From Rhynchopus euleeides (Eukaryota; Euglenozoa; Diplonemea; Diplonemida; Diplonemidae), in NCBI GenBank assembly GCA_963210315.1, contig OY723245.1, positions 2,529,580 to 2,593,579 of the forward strand: a DNA stretch of 64,000 nt, written 5' to 3'. Positions 1 through 9,736 of this stretch are shown piece by piece. The notes under the pieces are model-generated. The model did no database searches. It was not told the DNA's origin and saw nothing but the letters and a program-made list of their open reading frames with translations. The position numbers and the translations under genes are program-made. Every line of letters begins with the position of its first letter. Position 1 is the stretch's first letter.

Positions 1-173
1 CGCCCCCTCCCCTTTTCCCAGTTTTCCTTGAACCTTCGGTACCGTCTGTAACAGCTCCTGATGCTGCGCCAATATGACTCCGAGAGGCAGTCCGCCAGTG
101 TCTGCCTTGCCGATCTTAAAATCTTCTCTCGCTGAGTTGTTGTCAGGGGGGGTTCTGTTGCTTCCCGCTGCAT
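1..173 (-). CDS. Second ORF of a mobile element, cut by window edge
   Basis: An open frame starts at an ATG at 173 on the minus strand and runs off the left end of the window (57 residues visible). It is in the same frame as the upstream gag-like ORF and is separated from it by a single TGA (210-212) and 12 sense codons. The visible stretch is rich in Arg and aromatic residues (for example SYWRSIRSCYRRYRRF). That pattern resembles the N-terminal core-binding helices of tyrosine recombinases, as found in DIRS or Crypton elements, but the catalytic part is outside the window. The ORF could equally open a reverse-transcriptase polyprotein. Same-frame placement after one TGA leaves readthrough possible. 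The family assignment is weak; that this is a mobile-element ORF rests mainly on the neighbouring ORF and repeats. Confidence 0.4.
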   Translation of the reverse strand, partial: MQREATEPPLTTTQREKILRSARQTLADCLSESYWRSIRSCYRRYRRFKENWEKGRG

Positions 174-209
174 CGGTGCGGGAGGTGGAGGGACCGGCCT
201 CAAGGCCAG

Positions 210-1325
210 TCACTGCCGGTCCTTTCCCGGCTTTCCGCCCGGCGCCTTTCTGTCCCAGTCACGATCGCGAGTCGTAGGTGGTGCTGCCTGCTTCCTGTCG
301 CGGCTGTGGGCCGGGACGGACCTCTGCTGGCGTGAGTTCCGGTAGTCACGGTCCCTCCTGTCCCCGTCCCGTCCGCGGTGCTCCCCCTCCTTCTTTGCCT
401 CTTCAGCCACTCCTTTCAGCAGGCGCCGCTGGGCCGTCTCCGAGAAATCCTTTGGCGCGATGATTTCAGCCCTCGCCACGTACTCCCTCCGGTGCTTCGG
501 GCCGTACAGCCCCAGCTGCGTAATCCCTGTCAGCTGGTTGATGTTGGAGTGCAGCATGCGGATGATGCCCTCCTTCGGGGGTTCGCCGTCGGTGATGAGG
601 TCCAGTGTGTTCGTCAGTGTGCTGAGATACTGTGCGACGTCGTACTCGTACGCCTTCGCGTCCTCGATGTTCACGGGCAGGGCGTCTTCCCTGAAGGCCT
701 TCCTGCATCTGTCCCGGATCTTCTCCCGGATCGCGGGCACCTCCAGGTCCCGCCATGTCCCCACTGTGTGAGGCGAGAACTCCGGTGCCAGGGTGGCCCC
801 CAGCTGCTTTTTGAGATTTTTAGTCTCAAACTCCAGTTGCTGGATCCGCAAAAGGAGGGGGGGCTTCTCGCGCTCTAGCGTGTCCACCCGTTTTGCCAAA
901 GCGGCGATCGTCGCGCGCAGTTCCCCCTGTGTGTCGACACCCGGCTGCCTCAGCGACGACTCGTCGTCCGACGCCCCCAGCGACGCGTCGTGGGGGTCCT
1001 CCGAGAGGGACAGGGAGTCGGGATCCCGAGTGTCCCCCGGGGGATTGTCGCGATGTTGCTCCATCGCGCACATCGGGCACACCCACGTCGGTTCCCCCAA
1101 ACCCTGCACAAAATCCCCAGACACGTTTTTCGGGAGGAAAGCCCGGATGCAGGTCTTACAGGCCGCCCGCCCGCAAGTGCTGCAATGGCCCCTTCCCCGC
1201 GAGGTGTGCTCCGCCTGGCAGTGTGGCGTGAACACGCAGGTGTCCACTGCCACTTCCGGATCCCCGTACCCCGTCACGACTGGCACCCCCAACCAGTCCA
1301 TGTCGTGGGGGTGCATGTCCGACAT
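210..1325 (-). CDS. Gag-like zinc-binding coiled-coil protein of a mobile element
   Basis: Minus-strand ORF of 371 residues, counted from the ATG at 1325 (MSDMHPHDMDWLG). The frame is open further upstream to 1553, but that part is translated tandem repeat, so the inner ATG is preferred. Residues ~30-90 hold a Cys/His-rich zinc-binding module (CxxCGRAACKTC, later WVCPMC). A Ser/Asp-rich linker follows, then a short heptad-like segment (LAKRVDTLEREKPPLLLRIQQ), then a conserved-looking globular domain, and finally a very basic Arg/Asp-rich tail (RDRDYRNSRQQR) suited to nucleic-acid binding. This order is typical of ORF1/gag proteins of retroelements, although I recognise no specific family. It is the only credible minus-strand coding region in the window. 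A TGA at 210-212 separates it from a second ORF in the same frame. The 53-bp repeats lie directly upstream. Confidence 0.55.
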   Translation of the reverse strand: MSDMHPHDMDWLGVPVVTGYGDPEVAVDTCVFTPHCQAEHTSRGRGHCSTCGRAACKTCIRAFLPKNVSGDFVQGLGEPTWVCPMCAMEQHRDNPPGDTRDPDSLSLSEDPHDASLGASDDESSLRQPGVDTQGELRATIAALAKRVDTLEREKPPLLLRIQQLEFETKNLKKQLGATLAPEFSPHTVGTWRDLEVPAIREKIRDRCRKAFREDALPVNIEDAKAYEYDVAQYLSTLTNTLDLITDGEPPKEGIIRMLHSNINQLTGITQLGLYGPKHRREYVARAEIIAPKDFSETAQRRLLKGVAEEAKKEGEHRGRDGDRRDRDYRNSRQQRSVPAHSRDRKQAAPPTTRDRDWDRKAPGGKPGKDRQ

Positions 1326-2010
1326 GGGTGATCTAGCACCTGCGTCGAGTCTGCTCTGATCGCTCTGTCGTAGAAAAATTCGGTGATCTAGCACCTGCGT
1401 CGAAGTCTGCTCTGGTCGCTCTGTGGTAAAAAGCGGTGATCTAGCACCTACGTCGAGTCTGCTCTGATCGCTCTGTCGTAAAAAACTCGGTGATTTAGCA
1501 CCTGCGTCGAAGTCTGCTCTGGTCGCTCTGTGGTAAAAGGGGTGATCTAGCACCTACGTCGAGTCTGCTCTGATCGCTCTGTCGTAAAAAATTCGGTGAT
1601 CTAGCACCTGCGTCGAAATCTGCTCTGGTCGCTCTGTGGTAAAAGGCGGTGATCTAGCACCTACGTCGAGTCTGCTCTGATCGCTCTGTCGTAAAAAATT
1701 CGGTGATCTAGCACCTGCGTCGAAGTCTGCTCTGGTCGCTCTGTGGTAAAAGGCGGTGATCTAGCACCTACGTCGAGTCTGCTCTGATCGCTCTGTCGTA
1801 AAAAATTCGGTGATCTAGCACCTGCGTCGAAGTCTGCTCTGGTCGCTCTGTGGTAAAAGGCGGTGATCTAGCACCTACGTCGAGTCTGCTCTGATCGCTC
1901 TGTCGTAAAAAAATCGGTGATCTAGCACCTGCGTCGAAGTCTGCTCTGGTCGCTCTGTGGTAAAAGGCGGTGATCTAGCACCTACGTAGGGTGTGTGGTG
2001 ATCTAGCACC
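1326..2010 (-). repeat. Tandem ~53-bp monomers in ~107-bp dimers upstream of the element ORF
   Basis: About twelve ~53-bp monomers, each starting GGTGATCTAGCACCT on the plus strand, alternate between two types: one with CTGCGTCGAAGTCTGCTCTGG...TGTGGTAAAAG, the other with CTACGTCGAGTCTGCTCTGA...TGTCGTAAAAAA. Dimer spacing is about 107 bp (for example starts near 1711, 1818 and 1926). The array ends in two shortened monomers and a G-run near 2030. It begins immediately upstream of the minus-strand ORF, so it occupies the promoter/5' UTR position of the element. Tandem promoter monomers of this kind are known from some LINEs; the role here is inferred from position. Confidence 0.75.
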
Positions 2011-2136
2011 TACGAAGGGTGTGTGGGGAGGGGGGGGGGGGGTTAGGGGGGACAGCTTACAACACTGCAAACCATCGCCTGCAGCGCCGTCTTGATTTTT
2101 TTTTATTGCTGCTGCGCAGATTCATTCTTTCCAAAT

Positions 2137-2245
2137 GGGGGCCCTCGCTACCAAGTGTGACTGAGTGAGAAAAAGTGAGAAGTCAGCCATGTTTGGCTGA
2201 ACACTGACGACTCGTGACTCACAGTGACTCGTAGCGAGGACCCCC
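2137..2245 (+). mobile_element. 109-bp MITE, copy 1
   Basis: The element begins GGGGGCCCTCGCTACC and ends GTAGCGAGGACCCCC, so its ends are ~15-bp terminal inverted repeats. The trinucleotide AAT lies directly on both sides, as a 3-bp target-site duplication. The interior is itself an imperfect palindrome with a TCAGCCA-TGTT-TGGCTGA hairpin. A near-identical copy lies inverted at 3362-3470 and a diverged one at 58652-58766. No coding capacity. Confidence 0.8.
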
Positions 2246-3361
2246 AATGAAAAAGGGAGATTCCTTTGTGTGAGTGCGTCACTGCCCTGGTCGTCCCGCA
2301 CGTCAAGGGCTCTGGTCGTTCGATGCCAAGAAAAGGGGATGTTTCTTTTGTTTGCCTTTCCGTTTCAGCACTTTTTCTGAATCGTTTCCAGCGAACCCCT
2401 CTCCGACCATCCCCATCGCACCATCCATCTCCCCCGCCACACAGTGGTTACGATCCGCGGCGGACATGCCACGGCTATTGTATCAAGACTCTGATTCTTC
2501 CTCCATCTCAAAGCGTCTGATCAAACAAGATATTTATTGTGGCGTAATCCGATCGGTTAAAGGTTGCCATCACATCGGTGGTCTGGGGGGAATGCCCCCA
2601 CTCTCGTCAGGCCGTGGCTGTCGAAGGGGCACGGCGAAGGAAAAAATATTGTTCAGCCGAAGGGCTTCAAGATGTCCCGGCAATGTCTCCTCCACTCGAC
2701 GCTTAGACCACCCCCACCCCCCCAGTGCGCATGGAGGTGTTGCTTTGCCTTGCATGTTTTGTTCACACAAAACAGCGACCGGGTCCTGGCGGCGCCCCCC
2801 TCTATGTGCGCACAACAACCAGAAGGGGGCTGAGCCCACCGGGTAGGTGGGTTCAGCCCCACAGCAGGGAGTGCGAAGACACAAGGGATAGTATGGTCAT
2901 ATACCACAAAAGAGTCTTTCGTTCTGTTCCCCCCCCCCCCTGAGCCTCCGGGCGCACACGTCATACGCTCACTCACGTGGTTGCACAACATGCCCTTAGC
3001 AGGGCAGCAACAGTGCAGCAGCATCAGATTTGAAGTTTTGGTTTCAGTCAAAGTGGCGTGGCGGTGCCAACTTGGAATTATTCAGCTGCACCATTGCCGC
3101 TGTTGTGCCTTGGCCTTTCGTGGTCAGAGAGACAAGGGCGCTGAGGCAAACCCGAAGGGTTCCCCCCTGCCCCCCGTGTTTTTTTCCCCTTTTTTTGAAA
3201 CAGTCTCCATTGAACGCCACGTTATTCATTCAGAAAGCGGCAGAAGAGGATGGGCAGCGCCAGGCATGTCCTTGGCCTGTCCGTCGCAACTGCCGCCCGA
3301 CGTGGATCGTGAAGAACAGCGAAGAACGAATGGCTACGATAGTAAACGAATGCAGACCTGA
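2246..3361. other. Interval between two inverted MITEs; no gene seen
   Basis: Open frames here are short, overlap on both strands and show no recognisable motif or codon signal. The stretch has several homopolymer runs (C10 near 2930, T8 near 3180). I see no tRNA, rRNA or protein gene. Confidence 0.6.
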
Positions 3362-3470
3362 GGGGGTCCTCGCTACGAGTCACTGTGAGTCACGAGTCGT
3401 CAGTTTTCAGCCAAACATGGCTGACTTCTCACTTTTTCTCACTCAGTCACACTTGGTAGCGAGGGCCCCC
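3362..3470 (-). mobile_element. 109-bp MITE, copy 2 (inverted)
   Basis: Reverse complement of the copy at 2137-2245 with essentially one visible substitution over 109 bp. It begins GGGGGTCCTCGCTACG and ends GGTAGCGAGGGCCCCC. The trinucleotide TGA flanks both ends as a 3-bp target duplication. The two copies have different duplications (AAT and TGA), so they inserted separately rather than as one composite element. Confidence 0.8.
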
Positions 3471-6400
3471 TGAGAGACCCTTCTCGAAGTCTGAAAGAAG
3501 AAAATCAACGTGCATCTTGAAAGGGGGCCACTGTTTTAACGAACCCTGCAGCAGAAAATCAGCCCCACCTGTCCCCTCTAACTCTGTGGTAAGGCTGTGG
3601 TCCTCCTACCGGATGCCTGCGGTGTCTCTGATGATGACATCAGAGCAGCGTGGCCGTCACAAAACGCACAACAACGTGCACCACAGTGTCACAGCCCTTG
3701 AGTGCTGCGCTTTTTTATGCACGACTGGGAGGGAACGCGGATACTGCCCATCCTCTCCCTCCCAGTTTCCCGCTGCTACTCGTCACAGCGTCTGTTCTTG
3801 TTCGACTTTACAACACCACGAGGCCCTTGATCGGGACCCATCACAGTCGGCAGCTGTCTCTTTTTTCAATCGCCATCATATTGTTTCCCTAGAGTGCGGT
3901 ACCATCGTGTGCATGTTGGTGAACAGTTGTGTCGCAGCCCGTTCCGATGTGGCCTTACTACGAGCGATGCCAACAGAGAGAAGCGGCGCATGAACCACAG
4001 TATTGCACTGTTGCGGCAAAAAGATGCACGCTGACACTCTGCAATGATTCAAATGAACAAAAGGGGGCCACCACCCTGGCGGGGCGAACGAAGCCCCCCT
4101 ATAATATTAGGCAATGAACCGACCCAGCGAATATAGGTTAATATTTGGCCTCTGGGCAGAAGGGCCCCCCTGTTCATGCCTGTCTTTCCTTTCCTGCCCC
4201 CATGGAGGCCACTGCCGTCCTTTTGGCGGGCCTTTTTGGGACAGGGATGTCAACTCCGTGAAACGCCGTCGCCCTCGCGGCAGCAGAAACTGTCTCGTTT
4301 CAGGCAGTGCCGCTGGTCGCGGTATTCCCTATTCCAATACACCGCCCTTCCCGAGCGCAATCGGATGAACAGCGCAATGTTGAACCGAATAAACATCAAT
4401 AGTGATATGAGGCTTGTTGCTGGCCCTCACCCACATCCGTCTGTGTGGCTCGCATCCGGCTTGGCAGCCCGTCTGTCTGTTCCGCCGGGAGCAATCTGGA
4501 TCTTGTATCCGCACGCAGGCCTTGCTGGTTGAGGATTGTGCAACATCCCAAACGTTTTCGACACACAAAGAACGAGAGAGGAAGTGAGAGCATTAGTGGC
4601 AGGACACCGTCTCTCCGGGAATGCCGTGTTCGTATACTCCATAGTGGGGAGGGGGGGGGGGTGCGGCACAAATGGAGCGAGGCTGAGGCTGTCTTTACGG
4701 ACGGCACATGAGGTCGGTTGGGGATCCCTCGAGTGTCCCCCGAATCAAATCAGAGTGAGCACAGGTCAGCGGCTGTGCGAAGAGTTCGTGTCCGTTGGTT
4801 TTTTTTCGGAAGATCATTTTTTGACAATATGATTTGGCATTCTTTTCACTTTCACGCCTGCTTTTATTTCATGGTCATGATGCTATGATTCGGAAGGTTA
4901 CCTTTTGCACAACCTCGCTTTCCATGCGCATGATGCACATAAATGCACCTGGGTGAGCCCTCAGTGCTCTGAGGCTCCAGGTGCCGTGATCATCACGCTC
5001 TGCAACTCCTGCCAAGTGGAGCTGCTGCGTCTCAGGATGCCCCGTAACACCTTCGGGCGTTTGTGTGTAACCGATGCGTGCCACTTACCGACCCACAACG
5101 ACAGAATCCATTTTGGACCCACTCACGGATGCCGCCATGATTGAGGCGGTCTTCTTTCTGCCGATCTAACGATGCTCCCTGCTGTCTGCAGGAGAGCATT
5201 ATTGAAGCACTATTGACCAACCCGCCTGCCTAGCAGGCAGCGCGGGATGCTCTACGGTTGCCTGCTCTGACGCGCTTCGGCATGCCTTGTGTTCTTGCAT
5301 TTCTGCGTGACATTGCGCCTCCCGGCCTCGCGTCGGAGGGGTGCTTCCGACACCGTGTTGCATCGCTTCGGTGATGGTTCGCCCATGGGTCACAGTGGTC
5401 TTGGTGGTTCAGGTTTGCAAGACACCAGGAACTAACCGGGGGCGATCCGCGCCACATCGCAAATGATGTGGAATCCATTCGAGAACTGCCGCATTCACCC
5501 CAATGGCTTCTCTTCTGGCAGGTGTCAGTCTTGCCTTGCATAGGCACGTATCCATCCTGCTTGCGCTACAGACACTGGCACTGTGCCACTGTTCGTGCAA
5601 GCCTTGCCAAGATCCTCCCGCAAGACAGAATATCCGGAATGCGCTTCTGGCTATGATGAGCGACCCCTATCGGAAGAGCAGCGCAAGTGTCTAAATGGCT
5701 TGGCGTGGAGTTCCCCCAACAACCCCGGAACCGAAAATTGGACATACCCAACACAGGACAGCGCTTGTTTTTTTGATCCCCTCTCCTTCTGTCCGCCACG
5801 TTTCGCTGTTGTCCCCCCCCACCCCTGTCTATTTTTGCCGTTTTTGTCACTTCGTCACAACGGTTTTCCCATTGTGTAGGTCTCGGATCAGTACCCCCCC
5901 CCCCCCCTATGACCGGAGGGAAAGCTACTCATGCTGGAGACACGCCGAAATTATTGCGTGCTTGAGATCCTCCAGGTGTCATCGCTGTCTTCTCGATTAC
6001 TGATTCCACCTGGGATTTCGATCTTGTTTGCGTGAACACATTTCCCGCCCCCCCTTCTTTATTTGGCCCAAACCCATACTTTTTTTTGCTCTTTTTTTGT
6101 CTCCTCCCCCACTCCCTTTTCTTGTGAATTGTTCCGGTGTTGAAACAGTTTTGGCATCCCCCCCCACCCCCCCAGCCTGATGATCTCCGCCCTGGCCTCC
6201 ATCTGAGCACGCCTTCCAAAGAGCAAGAGAAGCAAAAAAATGAACGCCAGTTGCCGACGGGGGCGGCGAACAGCACTGCGGCTCACTTCTTGGGTTCGGA
6301 ACACCTCCAGACGCTCCCCCGTGGAGTAAACAGCGATGGTGATCTCGACACCCCTCTGTTGGCCCATAAGGGGTGGTGTGGCGAGGTGCTCCTGCCTGCT

Positions 6401-7096
6401 GCTCATGGTAGGGAGCTCGTGATTCGGGTTCGTCAGGCTGGAGGTCGATGCCAACAAAATATGCCCTGATTGTAGGGGACGACAGGGTGTGCCAGTGGCA
6501 CAATTTGTCGACGCACAACCTGTCGGCAAACCACACGCATTGGATCACAAGGGCGATGGCTGTTCGATTGAGTCAGACATCCGAGGCTGCTTTCTGTGAG
6601 GTCTTGCGCTAGGATCTTGCGAAATCGCTTCTGGCTTGCACACAATTGACGTGTTCTGAGAGCGCATCTGGCTCAGCACATACCCCCCACCCCAGATCCA
6701 CCTGCAGCATGGGCCAGCAGCCCGGCCCCTCTTTCCCTTCTCCCTCCACCCTCTCACCCTCTCGCCTTCTTCCTTTATTTTTTTGGCAAACGCCGGCTCT
6801 CGACAAGGCTCGTTTTTCGACCACCCACTGCCACGCAAAAAAAACCCCGACTCCACACACCTAATGTGCGTTATCGCTCCCACCCCACCCCCCCCTCCCC
6901 CTCTCTCATGCTTCTCTGTCTCGGGTTCAATTCGGGTTTATTTTGACATCTTCCCCCCTCCCCCACCCCCCCTTGATTCGGGCCTGAAAACACACAGGCC
7001 CCCCCCCCCCCCTGCCGACCGCTGTCCAGCCCTCAAAATCCCTCAAAAAAGGTGGCAAGTGGGTGTCAGTTTGGAGCAGTCTTACTGGGGCTACTA
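3471..7096. other. 3.6 kb without a supportable gene
   Basis: Only short overlapping frames on both strands are present, with no motif, intron signal or domain I could recognise. Pyrimidine-rich and homopolymeric tracts are frequent (C runs near 5815, 5890, 6160, 6890, 6990). It is probably decayed repeat DNA. Confidence 0.55.
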
Positions 7097-7441
7097 CCGT
7101 ATACGTAAATATTATGGAACGTAAATATTATGGAACGGGCCCATTTTTGGCCGGTCCGTTCCATAATATTTACGTTCCATAATATTTACAGGGCCAGTTG
7201 GGGACTCGGTGGTGAGGACGGCTTGCGTCAGGAATCGCGCGAAAAGTGCACGAGTAGGTCCCGTCAGGGACTCTGTATGCCGTCCGATCACCTGGTCCAA
7301 GTCCCCGAGTCGCAGAAAGCCCTGTAAATATTATGGAACGAAAAAAATCTGGAACGCCAACCCACCAGCGTTCCAAAATATTTACGTTCCATAATATTTA
7401 CGTTCCATAATATTTACGTTCCAAAATATTTACGTATACGG
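7097..7441. mobile_element. 345-bp TA-flanked inverted-repeat element
   Basis: The left end CCGTATACGTAAATATTATG and the right end ...AATATTTACGTATACGG are inverted repeats, and both are flanked by TA (7095-7096 and 7442-7443), as in Tc1/mariner-type insertions. The 16-mer GTAAATATTATGGAAC or its complement recurs about nine times inside, in both orientations and concentrated toward the ends, giving many possible hairpins. The centre holds about 150 bp of unrelated GC-richer sequence. No transposase is encoded, so it would be non-autonomous. Confidence 0.75.
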
Positions 7442-7443
7442 TA

Positions 7444-8302
7444 TCTACTGGGGGCCTTCGCTCTGTGTGTCAAACTGTGTCAGTTTGACTCTTACCTTTT
7501 GTGAGGCGGCTCACTATTCTGCGCTTCTGAAAGAAGGCCCCGACTCCACAGACGTGTCTGACTGGGCTGTGCATTGGAGTACAGGCCATACAGCTCCAGC
7601 CCTCAGACTCAGGCAGGCCAAGGGTTGTCGGATCCCAAACCAACGGAATCCAGCCAGGTGTGGCTCTATTTTGGGGGTATTTTGGCCAATTTTCGAAATC
7701 CTATTTTGGTTTTTTTGCACTTTTTTTGGGTACTTTTTTGCACGATTTCTGTGCCTCAGACACAGATTTTGGTGTGATTTTTGCGCTATTTTGATTCACT
7801 CGGCCTGACCGATGCATACGATTCGAAAAAATGGCGAAAAAATCACTATCAACAACGGTGAACGAATGGAGATAGATGGGGAAGTGGAAGGACACAGCAC
7901 GCCCTCTCACTGATCGCCATCTGTACACTACCTCTCTGTTCAAGGCGGTCAGTGTCACTTGATGGCGCTGCACACAAATCACTGCTACATCCCAGGGCGC
8001 CTTCCCTTGTGAGAATAGCGGAACTTCTGCGGTTGCAGTTTGGTGGTTGAGGCCGGTGGTGATATCACTTTGGTGACTGTGCTTCCTTCCCCCTGAGCTC
8101 GATCAGATCCAGGTCGACCTGGTGCTGTGTGGCTCCTGGTGTGTTATCTCTTTGCTTCCTCGCACACATACACGTGGTTCCGCGAATTGCCACGGATGCC
8201 CACCAAGTCGAACCCGAAACATGATCACGGGTCCACGACAACCCTTTCGAGATGTCATGGCCGCAAGCCCGCAAACCCGATCGCATTCGCAAGGTGGTTC
8301 GT
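7444..8302. other. No gene recognised
   Basis: The stretch has short overlapping frames and T-rich tracts (7690-7740). Sequence at 7449-7540 starts GGGGGCCTTCGCT and ends AGAAGGCCCC, which may be a badly decayed relative of the 109-bp MITE. Nothing else is supportable. Confidence 0.5.
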
Positions 8303-8630
8303 CTCTTAGAGATCAGTGCTCGGGCCCAGCCTCCCGCGAGGGTGCTGGAACCGACATGCCGCAGCCCCGTACGCGCAAGGACTTGGCTCCAAGACCAGGC
8401 ACATGCCACAGGGGGGTGTGGGGGGCGGAGCCCCCCAGCCGCCGGAGGCCACGGTAGCGAACGTCTGTTGGCCTGGCTCCATAGTCGCATACGCTCAAGT
8501 ACAACACAACTGACAGATAGCACATGTCGCATGGGGGGACGATAAATTGTCGCGCAAAGACACGCCACAGGGGGGTCTGGGGGGCGGAGCCCCCCAGCCG
8601 CCGGAGGCCACGGTAGTGAACATCTGTTGG
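8303..8630 (+). repeat. Two copies of the GC-palindrome repeat with longer homologous flank
   Basis: Copies of the conserved palindromic unit lie at 8406-8469 and 8565-8630. Each reads ACAGGGGGGT, then a GGGGGGCGGAGCCCCCC hairpin, then AGCCGCCGGAGGCCACGGTA and a GAACATCTGTT-like end. The flank at 8303-8405 is homologous, in inverse orientation, to about 28470-28580 (GATCAGTGCTCGGGCCCAGC). The true repeat is therefore longer than the palindrome, about 170-200 bp. Confidence 0.8.
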
Positions 8631-8687
8631 TTTGAGCTCGAGAGCAAGCCTCACACCACCGCCCTCCGACCCCCCTCTCCACCCCCC

Positions 8688-9000
8688 AGGTGCAACATTT
8701 TTTTGCACCCGGAAAATGTATTCTTTTGACTGTTTGAGCACATCCAAGACCGGGAACATAAAAGAATTCTGCCAATGCCAAGTAGGGTCACAATAAACCC
8801 CAAAGGAAAATGGTGCAAAAAAGTAGTGACCACCACCCCCATCCCCACCTCCGGGTGCAAATTTTTTTTTGGCCACGGAAAATGTGTTCTTTTGAATGTT
8901 TGAGCACATCCAAGACCGGGAACATAAAAATTTTCTGCCAATACCAAGTAGGGTCACAATAAAATCCAAAGGAAAAAAGTGCAAAAAAATAGTGCAAAAA
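8688..9000. repeat. Two direct ~145-bp repeats
   Basis: The two copies begin near 8688 and 8866 and share GAGCACATCCAAGACCGGGA followed by ACATAAAA and AAGTAGGGTCACAATAAA, with modest divergence. Similar minus-strand peptides appear in both because of the duplication, not because of a gene. Confidence 0.75.
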
Positions 9001-9370
9001 AATATTTTTTCCCCAAATTCCTATTTTCATTCCGTGAAATAGATACACGCCTGAATCCAGCCCCACTTCTTTTTTGTCTTTTGCTGTGCGAGTCCAAACA
9101 CACGCATTCTGACCTTGCCCGCCAGCAGTTGGTCAACGAGATCCAATCATGGGTACCCACTCCGTGCATCTCACGTGGGGCATCTCGGCAGAACCGACAA
9201 CATTCGGCGTTCCACCAAAGAATAGGACGACATTCGTGAAAACAAGAGCTTGGTGCCCCCCCCCCCCCAGCCATCAAAGAAGCAAGCGATGGGGGGGGGC
9301 ACCGCTTCGCGAAAGCCCCCCCCCCCCCTCCTCCCCCCCCCCCCCCCCATTCTCCTCCTATTAACGGCAT

Positions 9371-9522
9371 TCAGGGGGGTGTCGATTTTTTCGGTTTTTT
9401 TCCTTTTTTTTCGTTTTTTCCGCCTGTCGGCGCTGGCTGCGACTTGGTCAAAATTCGACGAAAAGAATCCGGAAAAAAAACGGAGAACGAAAAAACGGAA
9501 AATCCCAAAATCGACACCCTGA
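9371..9522. mobile_element. Foldback (inverted-repeat) element
   Basis: The left arm TCAGGG(GGG)TGTCGATTTT and the right arm AAAATCGACACCCTGA (9507-9522) are complementary apart from three extra Gs. The interior is T-rich on the left and A-rich on the right, so the unit can fold over most of its 152 bp. A lone right-arm-like sequence (AAAATCGACACCCCCCTCA) occurs near 15397 on the other side of the satellite. No target duplication was evident. Confidence 0.5.
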
Positions 9523-9736
9523 TTTTCCGTTTTTTCCCGTTTTTTTCCCAGCACCAGAAACAGGCAGGGTCGTCGTAAGACCGGCGTGCCAAGTGGGAGG
9601 TGCTCGCATTTTTTTTTGGGGGGTACAGAATGGGTCGTTTTTGGACATTTGAGCCCACGGCGAGCAGTGGCGGGCCCCGGAAACACGGTTGACGACGCTC
9701 AAATAGGATGGCGGTGGGCACCAGAACTCGGGACTT

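Noticed and set aside
2246-3361. Composite transposon bounded by the two inverted MITEs
   Set aside because: The two copies carry different 3-bp target duplications (AAT and TGA), so each inserted on its own.
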